Below the pieces are notes generated by a model. That model was not told where the DNA came from. It searched no databases and saw only the letters and a program-made list of their open reading frames with translations. DNA of 64,000 nt from Pseudomonas sp. QS1027 (GTDB lineage Bacteria > Pseudomonadota > Gammaproteobacteria > Pseudomonadales > Pseudomonadaceae), in the NCBI RefSeq assembly GCF_002814235.1, contig NZ_PHSU01000040.1, positions 34,627 through 98,626 on the forward strand, read 5' to 3'. Shown here in pieces: positions 14,137 through 22,501 of this stretch (positions are counted from its first letter, which is position 1; each line of letters begins with the position of its first letter). The position numbers and the translations under genes are program-made.

Positions 14137-17100
14137 ATGGACTCCAAACAGAGCGCGTTTGCTGCTTTGCCCAAGCGGGCCCTCGCGGTTTCCGATGGGC
14201 GCGTGCTGCTGGATGCCGGTTTGTTGAAAGGGCTGCGCAAACAGCGTGGCCTGAGCCAGGAAACCCTGGCCGAGGCCTGCCTGAACCGCCACCTGTGTGT
14301 GTCCATTGCCTCCATCAAGCGCGCCGAGACGGGCAAGCCGGTGCTTTATCGGACGGCCCGCCACCTGGCGACGGCTTTTCAGGTCGATGTCGAGGCATTG
14401 CTGGGACATTCGGTCACCAGCGCCCTGGTGGACATCGAGCAGTCGATTGCCGAGTTGCACGAGACGGCATTGGCCACGCAGACGTTGCGGCAGATCGATG
14501 ACGATGTGATCCGCTATGTGCTGGAACTGAGCTTTGAAACCGATGTGCTGGGGGCTGTCATCAGTCCGGAGCAACAGGCGTCTCTGGTGGCGGAGATCGA
14601 GCGACTGGTTCGCCAGTTCGGCGGTGTGCCGGTGGTGCGTCCGGACGATATCGTGATTGCCCGGTTCGGTGCCCCGCAGGCGTATCGCAGCGACAGCGAA
14701 CGCGCGCTGCTCTGTGCCCTGGCGTTGAGCCGCGAACAGTTCGCCAGGCCCGGCCGCGGGATGTTGCTGCAACTGGTTCGCCAGGGGGCCGAGGCCTCGG
14801 CGGTTGGCGAGGTGTTGCGTCAGTTGTGCGACGACAACCGTTTCGACTCGCATGGCAATGCACCGGTCCATGTCGCCCAGGGGTTGGTGGAGCAGCTTCG
14901 CGCACGGTTCGAGTTTTCCCTGGCCGATGAGGCGTTTCCCGCTTATCGCCAATGCCTGCGCTTGCGTCACCTTGACGAGAATGCCCCGCGTCCGCTGGTG
15001 GGTCGCGCCGTCGAAGTGTTGCAGTTCAAAGGCGTGATCGAGGCCACCCAGGCCTATCAGGACGGGCACGTGGTGTATGTTCGCGGCATGGCGGGTATCG
15101 GCAAGACGCGTTTGGTCACCGAGTTCTTCGAGATGGCCCGTCAAGGCGGTTTCGCCTGCCATCGCAGCGATGTGCTGGACTTCGGCATGGACAACGCCTT
15201 GTGGCCCTTGGGGCAGTTGGTGCGCAGCCTGCTTGACCTCGACCCGCAGCTCCAGACCGGAGCGACTGAGCTGGAAAGCGCAATGCTGCGCTTGAAGCTG
15301 GCGGACGAGCACACCTTGTTTCTACGTGCGCTGACGGGCGTGCTTCAGGTCGGCGAGCCCCTCAAGCATTCCCTCGCGCAGTATGCGGCGATGAGCAATG
15401 AGGGGCGGACCCAGGGCTTGTTCACCGCGCTGTTGCAGTTGCTGCTGAGGGTGGCGGTGCAACAGCCCTTGCTGATCTGCATCGAGGATCTGCACTGGGC
15501 GGATGTCGTGCTGTGCACCCTGCTGGGCAAACTGCTCGATGCCACCGACGAAGCGCCGATCGTCTGGCTGTTGACTTCGCGTCATGAGGGCGACCCGCTG
15601 GAAAGTGCCCTGCGGCCGTATTGCAGCAATCCCATGAGCCTGCTCGATATCGCCCCGATCCGGGCGCGCGAGGCCAGCCTCCTGGCGGATCAGTTCAGCG
15701 AGGTCGACCCGACCTATCGGGCCGACTGCGTCCAGCGTGCCCAAGGTAACCCGCTGTACCTGACGCAACTGCTGTCGAGTGGCGAGGGGGTGTTCCCGGA
15801 CAGCCTGCGTCATCTGATCCAGACGCGTTTCGACAGGCTGCTGCCCGGGCAGCGCCGTGCTCTTCGTTATGCCGCGATTTTCGGCAACCGCTGTGAATTG
15901 GCTCTCTGGCGCGAGGCGTTGGGGCAGCCCGATTATCTTCCTGACGCGGATATGCGCCAGGGCCTGCTCCGGGAAGTCGAGCCGGGCCGCTACCTGTTCG
16001 TCCATGATCTGCTCATGCACTGCCTTTACGATGCAATGCCGGACGCTGTGCGTGAGCGGTTGCACCGTGAGGTGGCGAAGCTGTATCGCGAGCGTGATCG
16101 CGGCTTGTATGCCCGGCACCTGTTGCTGGCCAAGGATCCGGCGGCCTTCGATGCGCTGCTGATGGCCATGGACGAGAAACTCCAATCCTGCCAGTACGAC
16201 AGCGTGCTCGCGCTGGGCCAGCAGGTTGAGGGTTTCGTCGAGCGCGCCGCCGACAGTTTTACCTTGGCATTGTGCTGTGGCCAGGCCCATTCGGGCCTGG
16301 GACAAATGGCCCTGGCGCGGGATTGTTTCCAGCGGGCACTAGGGCTGGCCAAGTCCCCGCTGGAGCGGATCGAGGCGGCGCTGGGCCTGGCCCCGGTCCT
16401 CAATACGCTCGATTGCCTGGAGGATGAGGAACGCCTGATCGAGACGACACTGCCCATCGCCCGTGCGCTGCAGGCGAACACGGCGTTGGCCCGGCTGTAT
16501 CAGCTGCGCGGCAATATTTATTTCCCTCGGGGTGACTACGCCGAATGTCGTCGCCTGCATGAAGAGTCGCTGTCCTTTGCGCGCCTCGCCGCGAACCTTG
16601 AAGCCGAAGCCAAGGCCCTGGGGGGGATTGGCGACTCCTACTATGCCCAAGGGCGGATGCAGACCGCCTACGAGGTGTTCGACCAGTGTGTGCGCTTGTG
16701 TGAGCGACATGGACTGACCCATGTCGAGGCGGGCAATCGCAGCGCCCGTGGCTCGACCTCCTTCTATCTGGGGCGGCCGGAGCTGGCTCTGCGTGACGCC
16801 ATGGACGCAGTCGTTTGCAGCCGTCAGATCGGCAACCGCCGCGCGGAGGTCTTTTCACGGCTGACCGCCGCCTGGGTACTGGTGGCGGCGGGGCGGGACG
16901 AGCAGGCCGATCAGGAGCTGGCGGATGCCTTGGTGTTGGCGCGAGGCATTGGCGCCAGTCGTTTCGAGGCGATTCTGCTGGAAGGCCAGGCCCGTGTCGC
17001 CTTGCGCCAGAATGAAGGTGCCAGGGCGCAGCAATTGATCCAGGAATCCGTCGGTCTGGTGGAGCGTTTCGCCTTGCAGCGTTACATCGGTCCTTGGGTC

Positions 17101-17469
17101 TATGGCAGCCTGGCCTTGATCGTCGACGATGCGCAACTGAGTGGCCAGGCGTTGATACAGGGAGAGTCCCTGCTCACTCAGGACTGTCTGGCGCACAACG
17201 TCTTGCGCTTCAGGGTCGCGGCGGCTGAAACCTGCCTGCTCAGTGGCGATTTCGCGCAAGCGAGTCGGCATGCCCAGGGCCTGGCAACTGTCGCCCAAGC
17301 GGCGCCTTGCGCCTGGGTCAGCCATCATGTGCGTTTGATCGAGGTGGCCGGGCGATGGTTGCAAATGGGGGATCATTCAAGCGCGCAGGCTTTGAAGGGG
17401 CTTCAGCATGAGTCGTTGCGCCTGGGATTTGTGGCGACGATGCCGAAGTTGATACAAGCCTTGGGATGA
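14137..17469 (+). CDS. XRE-type HTH / cyclase-like / AAA ATPase / TPR large regulator
   Basis: 1110 residues. Domains in order: a helix-turn-helix of the XRE class (about 28-90: LLKGLRKQRGLSQETLAEACL); a segment (about 125-290) with the outline of a class III nucleotide cyclase domain (RQFGGVPVVRPDDIVIARFG) but without convincing metal-binding Asp or catalytic residues, so probably a dead sensor; an AAA_16-type ATPase with Walker A G317-MAGIGKT and Walker B LLICIEDLHWAD (D451); then about 450 residues of helical TPR-like repeats. This is the STAND/MalT-AfsR-like architecture of signal-responsive regulators. The start at 14137 is chosen because the open frame upstream is opposite the frameshifted gene and lacks protein character. 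It has no evident operon partner; target and ligand are unknown. Confidence 0.85.
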   Translation: MDSKQSAFAALPKRALAVSDGRVLLDAGLLKGLRKQRGLSQETLAEACLNRHLCVSIASIKRAETGKPVLYRTARHLATAFQVDVEALLGHSVTSALVDIEQSIAELHETALATQTLRQIDDDVIRYVLELSFETDVLGAVISPEQQASLVAEIERLVRQFGGVPVVRPDDIVIARFGAPQAYRSDSERALLCALALSREQFARPGRGMLLQLVRQGAEASAVGEVLRQLCDDNRFDSHGNAPVHVAQGLVEQLRARFEFSLADEAFPAYRQCLRLRHLDENAPRPLVGRAVEVLQFKGVIEATQAYQDGHVVYVRGMAGIGKTRLVTEFFEMARQGGFACHRSDVLDFGMDNALWPLGQLVRSLLDLDPQLQTGATELESAMLRLKLADEHTLFLRALTGVLQVGEPLKHSLAQYAAMSNEGRTQGLFTALLQLLLRVAVQQPLLICIEDLHWADVVLCTLLGKLLDATDEAPIVWLLTSRHEGDPLESALRPYCSNPMSLLDIAPIRAREASLLADQFSEVDPTYRADCVQRAQGNPLYLTQLLSSGEGVFPDSLRHLIQTRFDRLLPGQRRALRYAAIFGNRCELALWREALGQPDYLPDADMRQGLLREVEPGRYLFVHDLLMHCLYDAMPDAVRERLHREVAKLYRERDRGLYARHLLLAKDPAAFDALLMAMDEKLQSCQYDSVLALGQQVEGFVERAADSFTLALCCGQAHSGLGQMALARDCFQRALGLAKSPLERIEAALGLAPVLNTLDCLEDEERLIETTLPIARALQANTALARLYQLRGNIYFPRGDYAECRRLHEESLSFARLAANLEAEAKALGGIGDSYYAQGRMQTAYEVFDQCVRLCERHGLTHVEAGNRSARGSTSFYLGRPELALRDAMDAVVCSRQIGNRRAEVFSRLTAAWVLVAAGRDEQADQELADALVLARGIGASRFEAILLEGQARVALRQNEGARAQQLIQESVGLVERFALQRYIGPWVYGSLALIVDDAQLSGQALIQGESLLTQDCLAHNVLRFRVAAAETCLLSGDFAQASRHAQGLATVAQAAPCAWVSHHVRLIEVAGRWLQMGDHSSAQALKGLQHESLRLGFVATMPKLIQALG

Positions 17470-17531
17470 CAAGGTTTCGGCAAGAGGGTTGGGGCGGCAA
17501 GCGTTCAGGGGCAGGACGCTGTCTACAGGTT

Positions 17532-18455
17532 TCACGCGTTCCAGCGCTGGCGATACTCCAGCAAAAAATCGACAAACGCCTTCAACCGCAACGGCACATG
17601 CCGACCATGGGGATAGAGCAGGGTGAAGGGCCGCGAGCGGCCGGCGAAGGGCTTGAGCACTTCCACCAGCGAGCCGTCGGCCAGTTCCTTTTCGACAATG
17701 AAACGATAGGTCTGGAACAACCCGGCGCCGTTCTTCGCCAGTGTCACTCCGCCCAATACATCATCGGAGCAACAGTAGGCACTCTCGGCCAGCAGCTCCC
17801 GCTCCTTGCCTTCGGCATCCTTGAACAACCAGGCAATCCGCCGCCCGCTGCTGGGCAGTTCGAACTGGATGCACTCGTGCTGTGGCAGGTCTTCCAGGGT
17901 TTGCGGCGTGCCGGCCCGTTGCAGGTATTCAGGCGTGGCGATTACCACCAGCGCGGCGTCTTCCAGGTGCCGGGCGATCAGGCCCGAGTCGGGCAGCACC
18001 CGCACGCGGATCGCCAGGTCGTAGCCTTCTTCGACGAAGTCGATATTGCGGTTGCTGATATGCACCTCGACCTTCACCGCCGGATAGCGTTCACGAAAGG
18101 CCGGTAGCAACGGCAGGATACGGTGGTGGGCGTAGGGCGTCGGGATGCTGATGCGCAAGGTGCCGGCCGGTTGCTGTTGCTTGCCCATGACTTCCCGCTG
18201 CGCTTCGGTCAGTTGGGTCAGGGCCTGCTTGCATTGTTCGAAGTAGCCGCGGCCGCTCTCGGTCAGGCGCACGCTGCGGGTGGTACGGGTGAACAGGCGC
18301 ACGCCGAGGCGTTCTTCCATGCGCGAGACCGAGCGGCTCACCGCCGCTGGCGTGACCCCGGCCACCTGGGCGGCGGCGGTGAAGTTACCGGCCTCGGCGG
18401 CCAGGCAAAACAGCTCGATGCTGCCGAGCATGAGGTCGTCGAACTGTCGTTGCAT
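17532..18455 (-). CDS. LysR-family transcriptional regulator
   Basis: 307 residues. The N-terminal winged HTH (residues 8-66: LGSIELFCLAAEAGNFTAAA, VSRSVSRMEERLGVRLFTR) is followed by a periplasmic-binding-protein-like effector domain (about 95-300: GTLRISIPTPYAHHRILPLL, EEGYDLAIRVRVLPDSGLIA). It belongs to the large CrgA/AaeR-like group in which many members respond to aromatic or electrophilic compounds. It is divergent from the tautomerase gene at 18578 and faces away from the AraJ-type MFS gene, so one or both may be its targets; the inducer is unknown. Confidence 0.92.
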   Translation of the reverse strand: MQRQFDDLMLGSIELFCLAAEAGNFTAAAQVAGVTPAAVSRSVSRMEERLGVRLFTRTTRSVRLTESGRGYFEQCKQALTQLTEAQREVMGKQQQPAGTLRISIPTPYAHHRILPLLPAFRERYPAVKVEVHISNRNIDFVEEGYDLAIRVRVLPDSGLIARHLEDAALVVIATPEYLQRAGTPQTLEDLPQHECIQFELPSSGRRIAWLFKDAEGKERELLAESAYCCSDDVLGGVTLAKNGAGLFQTYRFIVEKELADGSLVEVLKPFAGRSRPFTLLYPHGRHVPLRLKAFVDFLLEYRQRWNA

Positions 18456-18577
18456 GATTGATTACACTGGGGGATCAAATGAGGTACGGGCATCCGTATT
18501 TATCAAATGAGTGTGGGGCAATAAAGTGAGTTCCACCAGCGCGTCGCCAAACCTTCTTTCAACCACTGGAGCACAGC

Positions 18578-18781
18578 ATGCCTTTTGTCAGCGTTCGTAT
18601 TACCCGTGAGGGCGTGACCCGCGAGCAGAAAGCCCAGGTCATTGCCGAAATCACCGAGACCCTGCAACGGGTGCTCGGTAAACCGCCGGAGGTGACCCAT
18701 ATCGTGATCGAAGAAGTGGATACCGATAACTGGGGGCATGCCGGTTTGAGCGTCACGGAGCACCGCAAGTCCAAGGAGTAA
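18578..18781 (+). CDS. 4-oxalocrotonate tautomerase-family enzyme
   Basis: 67-residue small tautomerase. It begins Met-Pro-Phe-Val-Ser, and after Met removal Pro1 is the catalytic base that moves protons in keto-enol isomerisation. The length and the pattern PFVSVRITREGVTREQK, then HIVIEEVDTDNWGHAG, fit the 4-OT group, which assembles as hexamers. Arg and Trp near residues 8-11 and 52 are in the usual places. The gene is divergent from a LysR regulator and not in a meta-cleavage operon, so the natural substrate cannot be assigned. Confidence 0.92.
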   Translation: MPFVSVRITREGVTREQKAQVIAEITETLQRVLGKPPEVTHIVIEEVDTDNWGHAGLSVTEHRKSKE

Positions 18782-18835
18782 GCGCGGTACCTGCAAAATC
18801 GGCGTTTCATCGCAAAACTTCGCCGTTCCCCAAAC

Positions 18836-18940
18836 CTGTAGGAGCCGGCTTGCTGGCGATGCGGGCGCTGCGGTGTTTCAGACGCCACAGCGTTATCGTT
18901 CATCGTCGGAACGCCGCCCGCAGCAAGCCGGCTCCTACAG
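18836..18940. repeat. inverted pair of REP elements
   Basis: CTGTAGGAGCCGGCTTGCTGGCGATG (18836-18861) and the opposing copy CAGCAAGCCGGCTCCTACAGG (18921-18941) flank about 60 bases between the tautomerase gene and the convergent MFS gene. The second copy has lost the CATCGC end. Confidence 0.85.
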
Positions 18941-18982
18941 GGACCGTATTTCAACGTGAGTCTTGTGCTGTGGTGGCTGGCC

Positions 18983-20194
18983 TCAGTGACCAGCTACCAC
19001 CCGCGTCGAACCTTCAGCAGGCTCGGCATACACCGGCCCCAGTCGATCCAGTCGACCGCTCCAGGCCGTCAGTGCCAGGGCTACCAGCACCACCAGCCCG
19101 CCAATCCAGGTGGTATGGATCAGCCCCAGGTTGGCGACGATCAAGCCACCGATCCAGGCCCCGCCGGCAATGCCGAGGTTGAAGGCGGCGATATTCAGGC
19201 CCGAAGCCACATCCACCGCGTGCGGTGTGTGATGTTCGGCCTGGCGCACCACATAGATCTGCAAACCCGGCACATTGCCGAAGGCCACCGCGCCCCAGGC
19301 CAGCACGGTCAGCAGGACCAGCCACGGATTGCCGGCGGTAAAGGTCAGCACGAACAGCACCACCGCCAGCAGCAGGAAGATCAGCTTCAGTGCACCGATA
19401 GGGCCACGCTTGTCCGCCAGTTTCCCGCCCCAGATATTACCCACCGCCACCGAGACGCCGTAGACCAGCAGCACCAGGCTGACAGTACCGGGCTGAAAGC
19501 CGGAGATGTCCTGAAGGATCGGCGCCAGGAAGGTAAAGGCGATAAAGGTGCCGCCATAACCGGCCGCGGTCATCGCATACACCAGCAACAGACGCGGCTG
19601 CTTCAGCACTTGCAGTTGTTGCAGCAGTGACGCCGGTTTGTTGTGCGCGATGTTCTTCGGCACATAGATCAGGCTGCCGATAAAGGCGATCACACCCAGG
19701 GCGGACACGGCGAGAAAGGTTTCGCGCCAGCCGAAATGCTGGCCGATAAAGGTCCCCAGGGGTACGCCGGTGACCAGGGCCACGGTCAGGCCGGTGAACA
19801 TGATGGCGATCGCACTGGCGGCCTTTTCCTTCGGCACCAGGCTGGTGGCGATGGTCGAGCCAATGGAGAAGAACACCCCGTGGGCCAGGCCGGTGACGAT
19901 ACGTGCCAGAATCAGCGACTCGTAGCTCGGCGCTTGCCAGGCCAGCAGGTTGCCGAGGGTGAACAGCACCATCAGCGACAGCAGCAGGAGTTTGCGCGGG
20001 ACCTTGCCGGTGAGGGCGGTCAGCACCGGGGCGCCGATGGCGACACCCAATGCATAGAGACTGACCAGCAGGCCGGCGGAAGGCAGGTCGACACCCAGGT
20101 CGGCGCCGATGGTGGGTAGCAGGCCAACGATGACGAACTCGGTCGTCCCGATGGCAAAGGCGCTGAGGGTCAGCGCCAGCAGGGCAATGGGCAT
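18983..20194 (-). CDS. MFS transporter of the AraJ/YdhP (sugar or purine efflux) group
   Basis: 403 residues and 12 predicted membrane segments. The first segment carries the group signature LALTLSAFAIGTTEFVIVGLLP. Motif A is altered (GKVPRKLL). The segment VFFSIGSTIATSLVP and the TM5 region TGVPLGTFIGQHFGWRETF are typical of the DHA1 AraJ/PbuE/YdhP subfamily. Members export sugars, arabinose-like compounds, purine analogues or drugs; the substrate here is unknown. It is convergent with the tautomerase gene, with a REP pair between, and divergent from the MscS channel gene. Confidence 0.9.
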   Translation of the reverse strand: MPIALLALTLSAFAIGTTEFVIVGLLPTIGADLGVDLPSAGLLVSLYALGVAIGAPVLTALTGKVPRKLLLLSLMVLFTLGNLLAWQAPSYESLILARIVTGLAHGVFFSIGSTIATSLVPKEKAASAIAIMFTGLTVALVTGVPLGTFIGQHFGWRETFLAVSALGVIAFIGSLIYVPKNIAHNKPASLLQQLQVLKQPRLLLVYAMTAAGYGGTFIAFTFLAPILQDISGFQPGTVSLVLLVYGVSVAVGNIWGGKLADKRGPIGALKLIFLLLAVVLFVLTFTAGNPWLVLLTVLAWGAVAFGNVPGLQIYVVRQAEHHTPHAVDVASGLNIAAFNLGIAGGAWIGGLIVANLGLIHTTWIGGLVVLVALALTAWSGRLDRLGPVYAEPAEGSTRVVAGH

Positions 20195-20389
20195 GGCTGC
20201 AACTCCGGTAGGTTTAATCAGGAGCGCAGTGTCGGGGTTTCACTTGTGCGGAAAAAGACAGGTAAGAGCACAACATATTTGATCTGTAGGCAAATATACC
20301 GTGAGATATTGAACCGTCCAACGACCTATCGGGACGAACAAACGAACTTTGCCGCCCCATTGGCACTCAGTCTCTTACAGAGATGGCTG

Positions 20390-22495
20390 ATGAGGTGTCC
20401 GGTTTTGTCCCGATTCAATACGACGCTACTGCTAACCCTGTTCCTTTTGTGCGCCAGTGGCGGTGCAAGGGCCGTGACAATGCTGCCGCTGCCCGCCAGC
20501 GCACCCGCCGCCACACCGGCCAAACCCGATGTGCTGGTGCAGGGCGGATTGCTCGGCACCCTCAGTTCTAGCATCGACGACGCGCAGAACCAGCTCGACC
20601 TCAATGGTCACCTGCTCGACGCCTGGCGCCTGCGGGCCGATCGCGCGGCGGACGAGATGGACCAACTGGTCAGCCAGACCCGCGAGCGTTCGCCCTGGGG
20701 CGTGGCCGGCGACTTCCTGTTGTTATCGGTCGCCTGGCTCGGCAGTTTCGCGGCCCTGGCCACGGCGGGACGCTTCGCCGCACGACGGATCAACCAGCAC
20801 CGCTGGTTGCAGCCCCGTGAGCGCAGCCAGTCCGTACTCGGTTACGCCTTGCCTTACCTGTTGCCGGCATTGCTCTCCCTGCCATTCACCCTTTACGTCA
20901 GTCACTTCCTGCCGGCCTCGGCGGGACGGGCGCTGGCGTTGTGCCTGACCTACGCCACCAGCAGCGGCATTTTCACCAGCGCGGCCCTGCTTTGCCTGAC
21001 GGTGCTGTTCAACTTCGGCCACAAGCGCCAGGCCGTGCGGATCATTTGCGCCGACAGTCCGCGGCAGCTGTTTGCGATCGGTTTCCTGGCCGCCTTGAGC
21101 GATGCCCTGACCAGCCCGCAGATCGCCCTGCAACTGGGCAGCAATATCACCAGCAGCATCGCCGTGTTCACCGCCTTGTTCGCCTCCATCCTGTTCGGCG
21201 TGCTGGTCTTCAGGCTGCGGCGGCCGGTGGCTCACCTGATCCGCAATCGCCCGTTGAGCCAACGCCTGAAACAACCGGCACTGCAGGAGTCGCTGCGGAT
21301 CTTTTCCGGGCTCTGGTACTGGCCGATCCTGTTGATGGTGCTGGTCTCGACGGTCAATCTGGTCGGTGCCGGCGAAGACAGCCAGAAAGCCTTGCGCTGC
21401 GCCTTGCTGACCACCGTGCTGCTGATTGCCACGGTGTTTCTCAGCACCGTGTTCCAACACCTGTTCAAAGCCCGTGGGGTGGCGTCGATCCAGCGCAGCA
21501 GCGTGTACAAGGAACGCTTGCTCAGCGTGCTGCATGCCGTGCTGCGTATCGCCCTGGCGGTGGGCTTTATCGAGCTGCTGGGGCGGATCTGGGGTTTTTC
21601 GCTGTATGAATTCGCCGAGCAGAACAGCGTGGGCCGGGCCATCAGCGATTCCCTCAGCCGCATCGGCCTGATCCTGCTGGCAACCTGGTTGCTCTGGGTG
21701 GTGCTCGACACCGCGATCCAGGAATCCCTCAAGCCGCCGATCAACCGCCGGGCTTCGCGCCAGCCGAGCATGCGGGCGAAAACCATCCTGCCGCTGCTGC
21801 GCAATGCACTGAAAGTGATCCTGCTGGTGATCGGCGCGATCACCACCCTGGCCAACCTGGGGATCAATGTCGCGCCATTGCTGGCCGGTGCCGGGGTGGT
21901 GGGGCTGGCCATCGGTTTCGGCTCGCAGCAGTTGGTGCAGGATGTGATCACCGGGCTGTTCATCATCATCGAGGACACTCTGTCCATCGGCGATTGGGTG
22001 GTGCTCGATTCCGGTCACGCCGGCACGGTGGAAGGCCTGACCATCCGCACCTTGCGCTTGCGTGACGGCAAGGGTTTCGTGCACTCGGTGCCGTTCGGCC
22101 AGATCAAGGCGGTGACCAACCAATCGCGGCAATTCGCCTTTGCATTTTTCTCGGTGCAGTTCACCTACGACACCGATGTCGACAAGGCCACCGAGTTGAT
22201 TCGCGAGGCGGGGCGTTCGATCAGCGAGGACGCGATGCTCAAGTTCAACCTGCAAGGTTCGCTGGAGGTGTTCGGGGTCGATCGCATGGACCTCAACGGC
22301 GTGGTGCTGACGGCGCAGTTCCGCACCATCTCGGGCGGCCAGTACAGCGTGAACCGGGCGTTCAACGAGCGGTTGAAGAAACTGGTGGACCAGAGTCCGT
22401 GGGTGCATTTCGCGCAGACTTATCCACAGCCGGTGATGCTGGCGCCGAGGGTGCCGACAGTGGAGCAGGAGCCTGCCGCAACGCGGACTGTGTAG
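20390..22495 (+). CDS. MscS-family mechanosensitive channel, YbiO-like
   Basis: 701 residues. There is an N-terminal signal-like segment (LSRFNTTLLLTLFLLCASGG), a periplasmic helical region (about 45-105), about ten membrane segments, then the MscS pore and beta domains. The pore-lining helix reads NLGINVAPLLAGAGVVGLAI GFGSQQ (from about residue 490), continuing into LVQDVITGLFIIIEDTLSIG and the beta domain GDWVVLDSGHAGTVEGLTIR. This long form matches E. coli YbiO, a moderate-conductance channel that releases solutes on hypo-osmotic shock. The chosen ATG at 20390 gives a positively charged start just before the signal segment; the frame is open further up to 20246. The gene ends 6 bases before the convergent lhr gene. 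Confidence 0.88.
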   Translation: MRCPVLSRFNTTLLLTLFLLCASGGARAVTMLPLPASAPAATPAKPDVLVQGGLLGTLSSSIDDAQNQLDLNGHLLDAWRLRADRAADEMDQLVSQTRERSPWGVAGDFLLLSVAWLGSFAALATAGRFAARRINQHRWLQPRERSQSVLGYALPYLLPALLSLPFTLYVSHFLPASAGRALALCLTYATSSGIFTSAALLCLTVLFNFGHKRQAVRIICADSPRQLFAIGFLAALSDALTSPQIALQLGSNITSSIAVFTALFASILFGVLVFRLRRPVAHLIRNRPLSQRLKQPALQESLRIFSGLWYWPILLMVLVSTVNLVGAGEDSQKALRCALLTTVLLIATVFLSTVFQHLFKARGVASIQRSSVYKERLLSVLHAVLRIALAVGFIELLGRIWGFSLYEFAEQNSVGRAISDSLSRIGLILLATWLLWVVLDTAIQESLKPPINRRASRQPSMRAKTILPLLRNALKVILLVIGAITTLANLGINVAPLLAGAGVVGLAIGFGSQQLVQDVITGLFIIIEDTLSIGDWVVLDSGHAGTVEGLTIRTLRLRDGKGFVHSVPFGQIKAVTNQSRQFAFAFFSVQFTYDTDVDKATELIREAGRSISEDAMLKFNLQGSLEVFGVDRMDLNGVVLTAQFRTISGGQYSVNRAFNERLKKLVDQSPWVHFAQTYPQPVMLAPRVPTVEQEPAATRTV

Positions 22496-22501
22496 GTGGT
22501 T

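Noticed and set aside
20723..22408. 561-residue open frame opposite the MscS channel gene
   Set aside because: Same antisense composition artefact.
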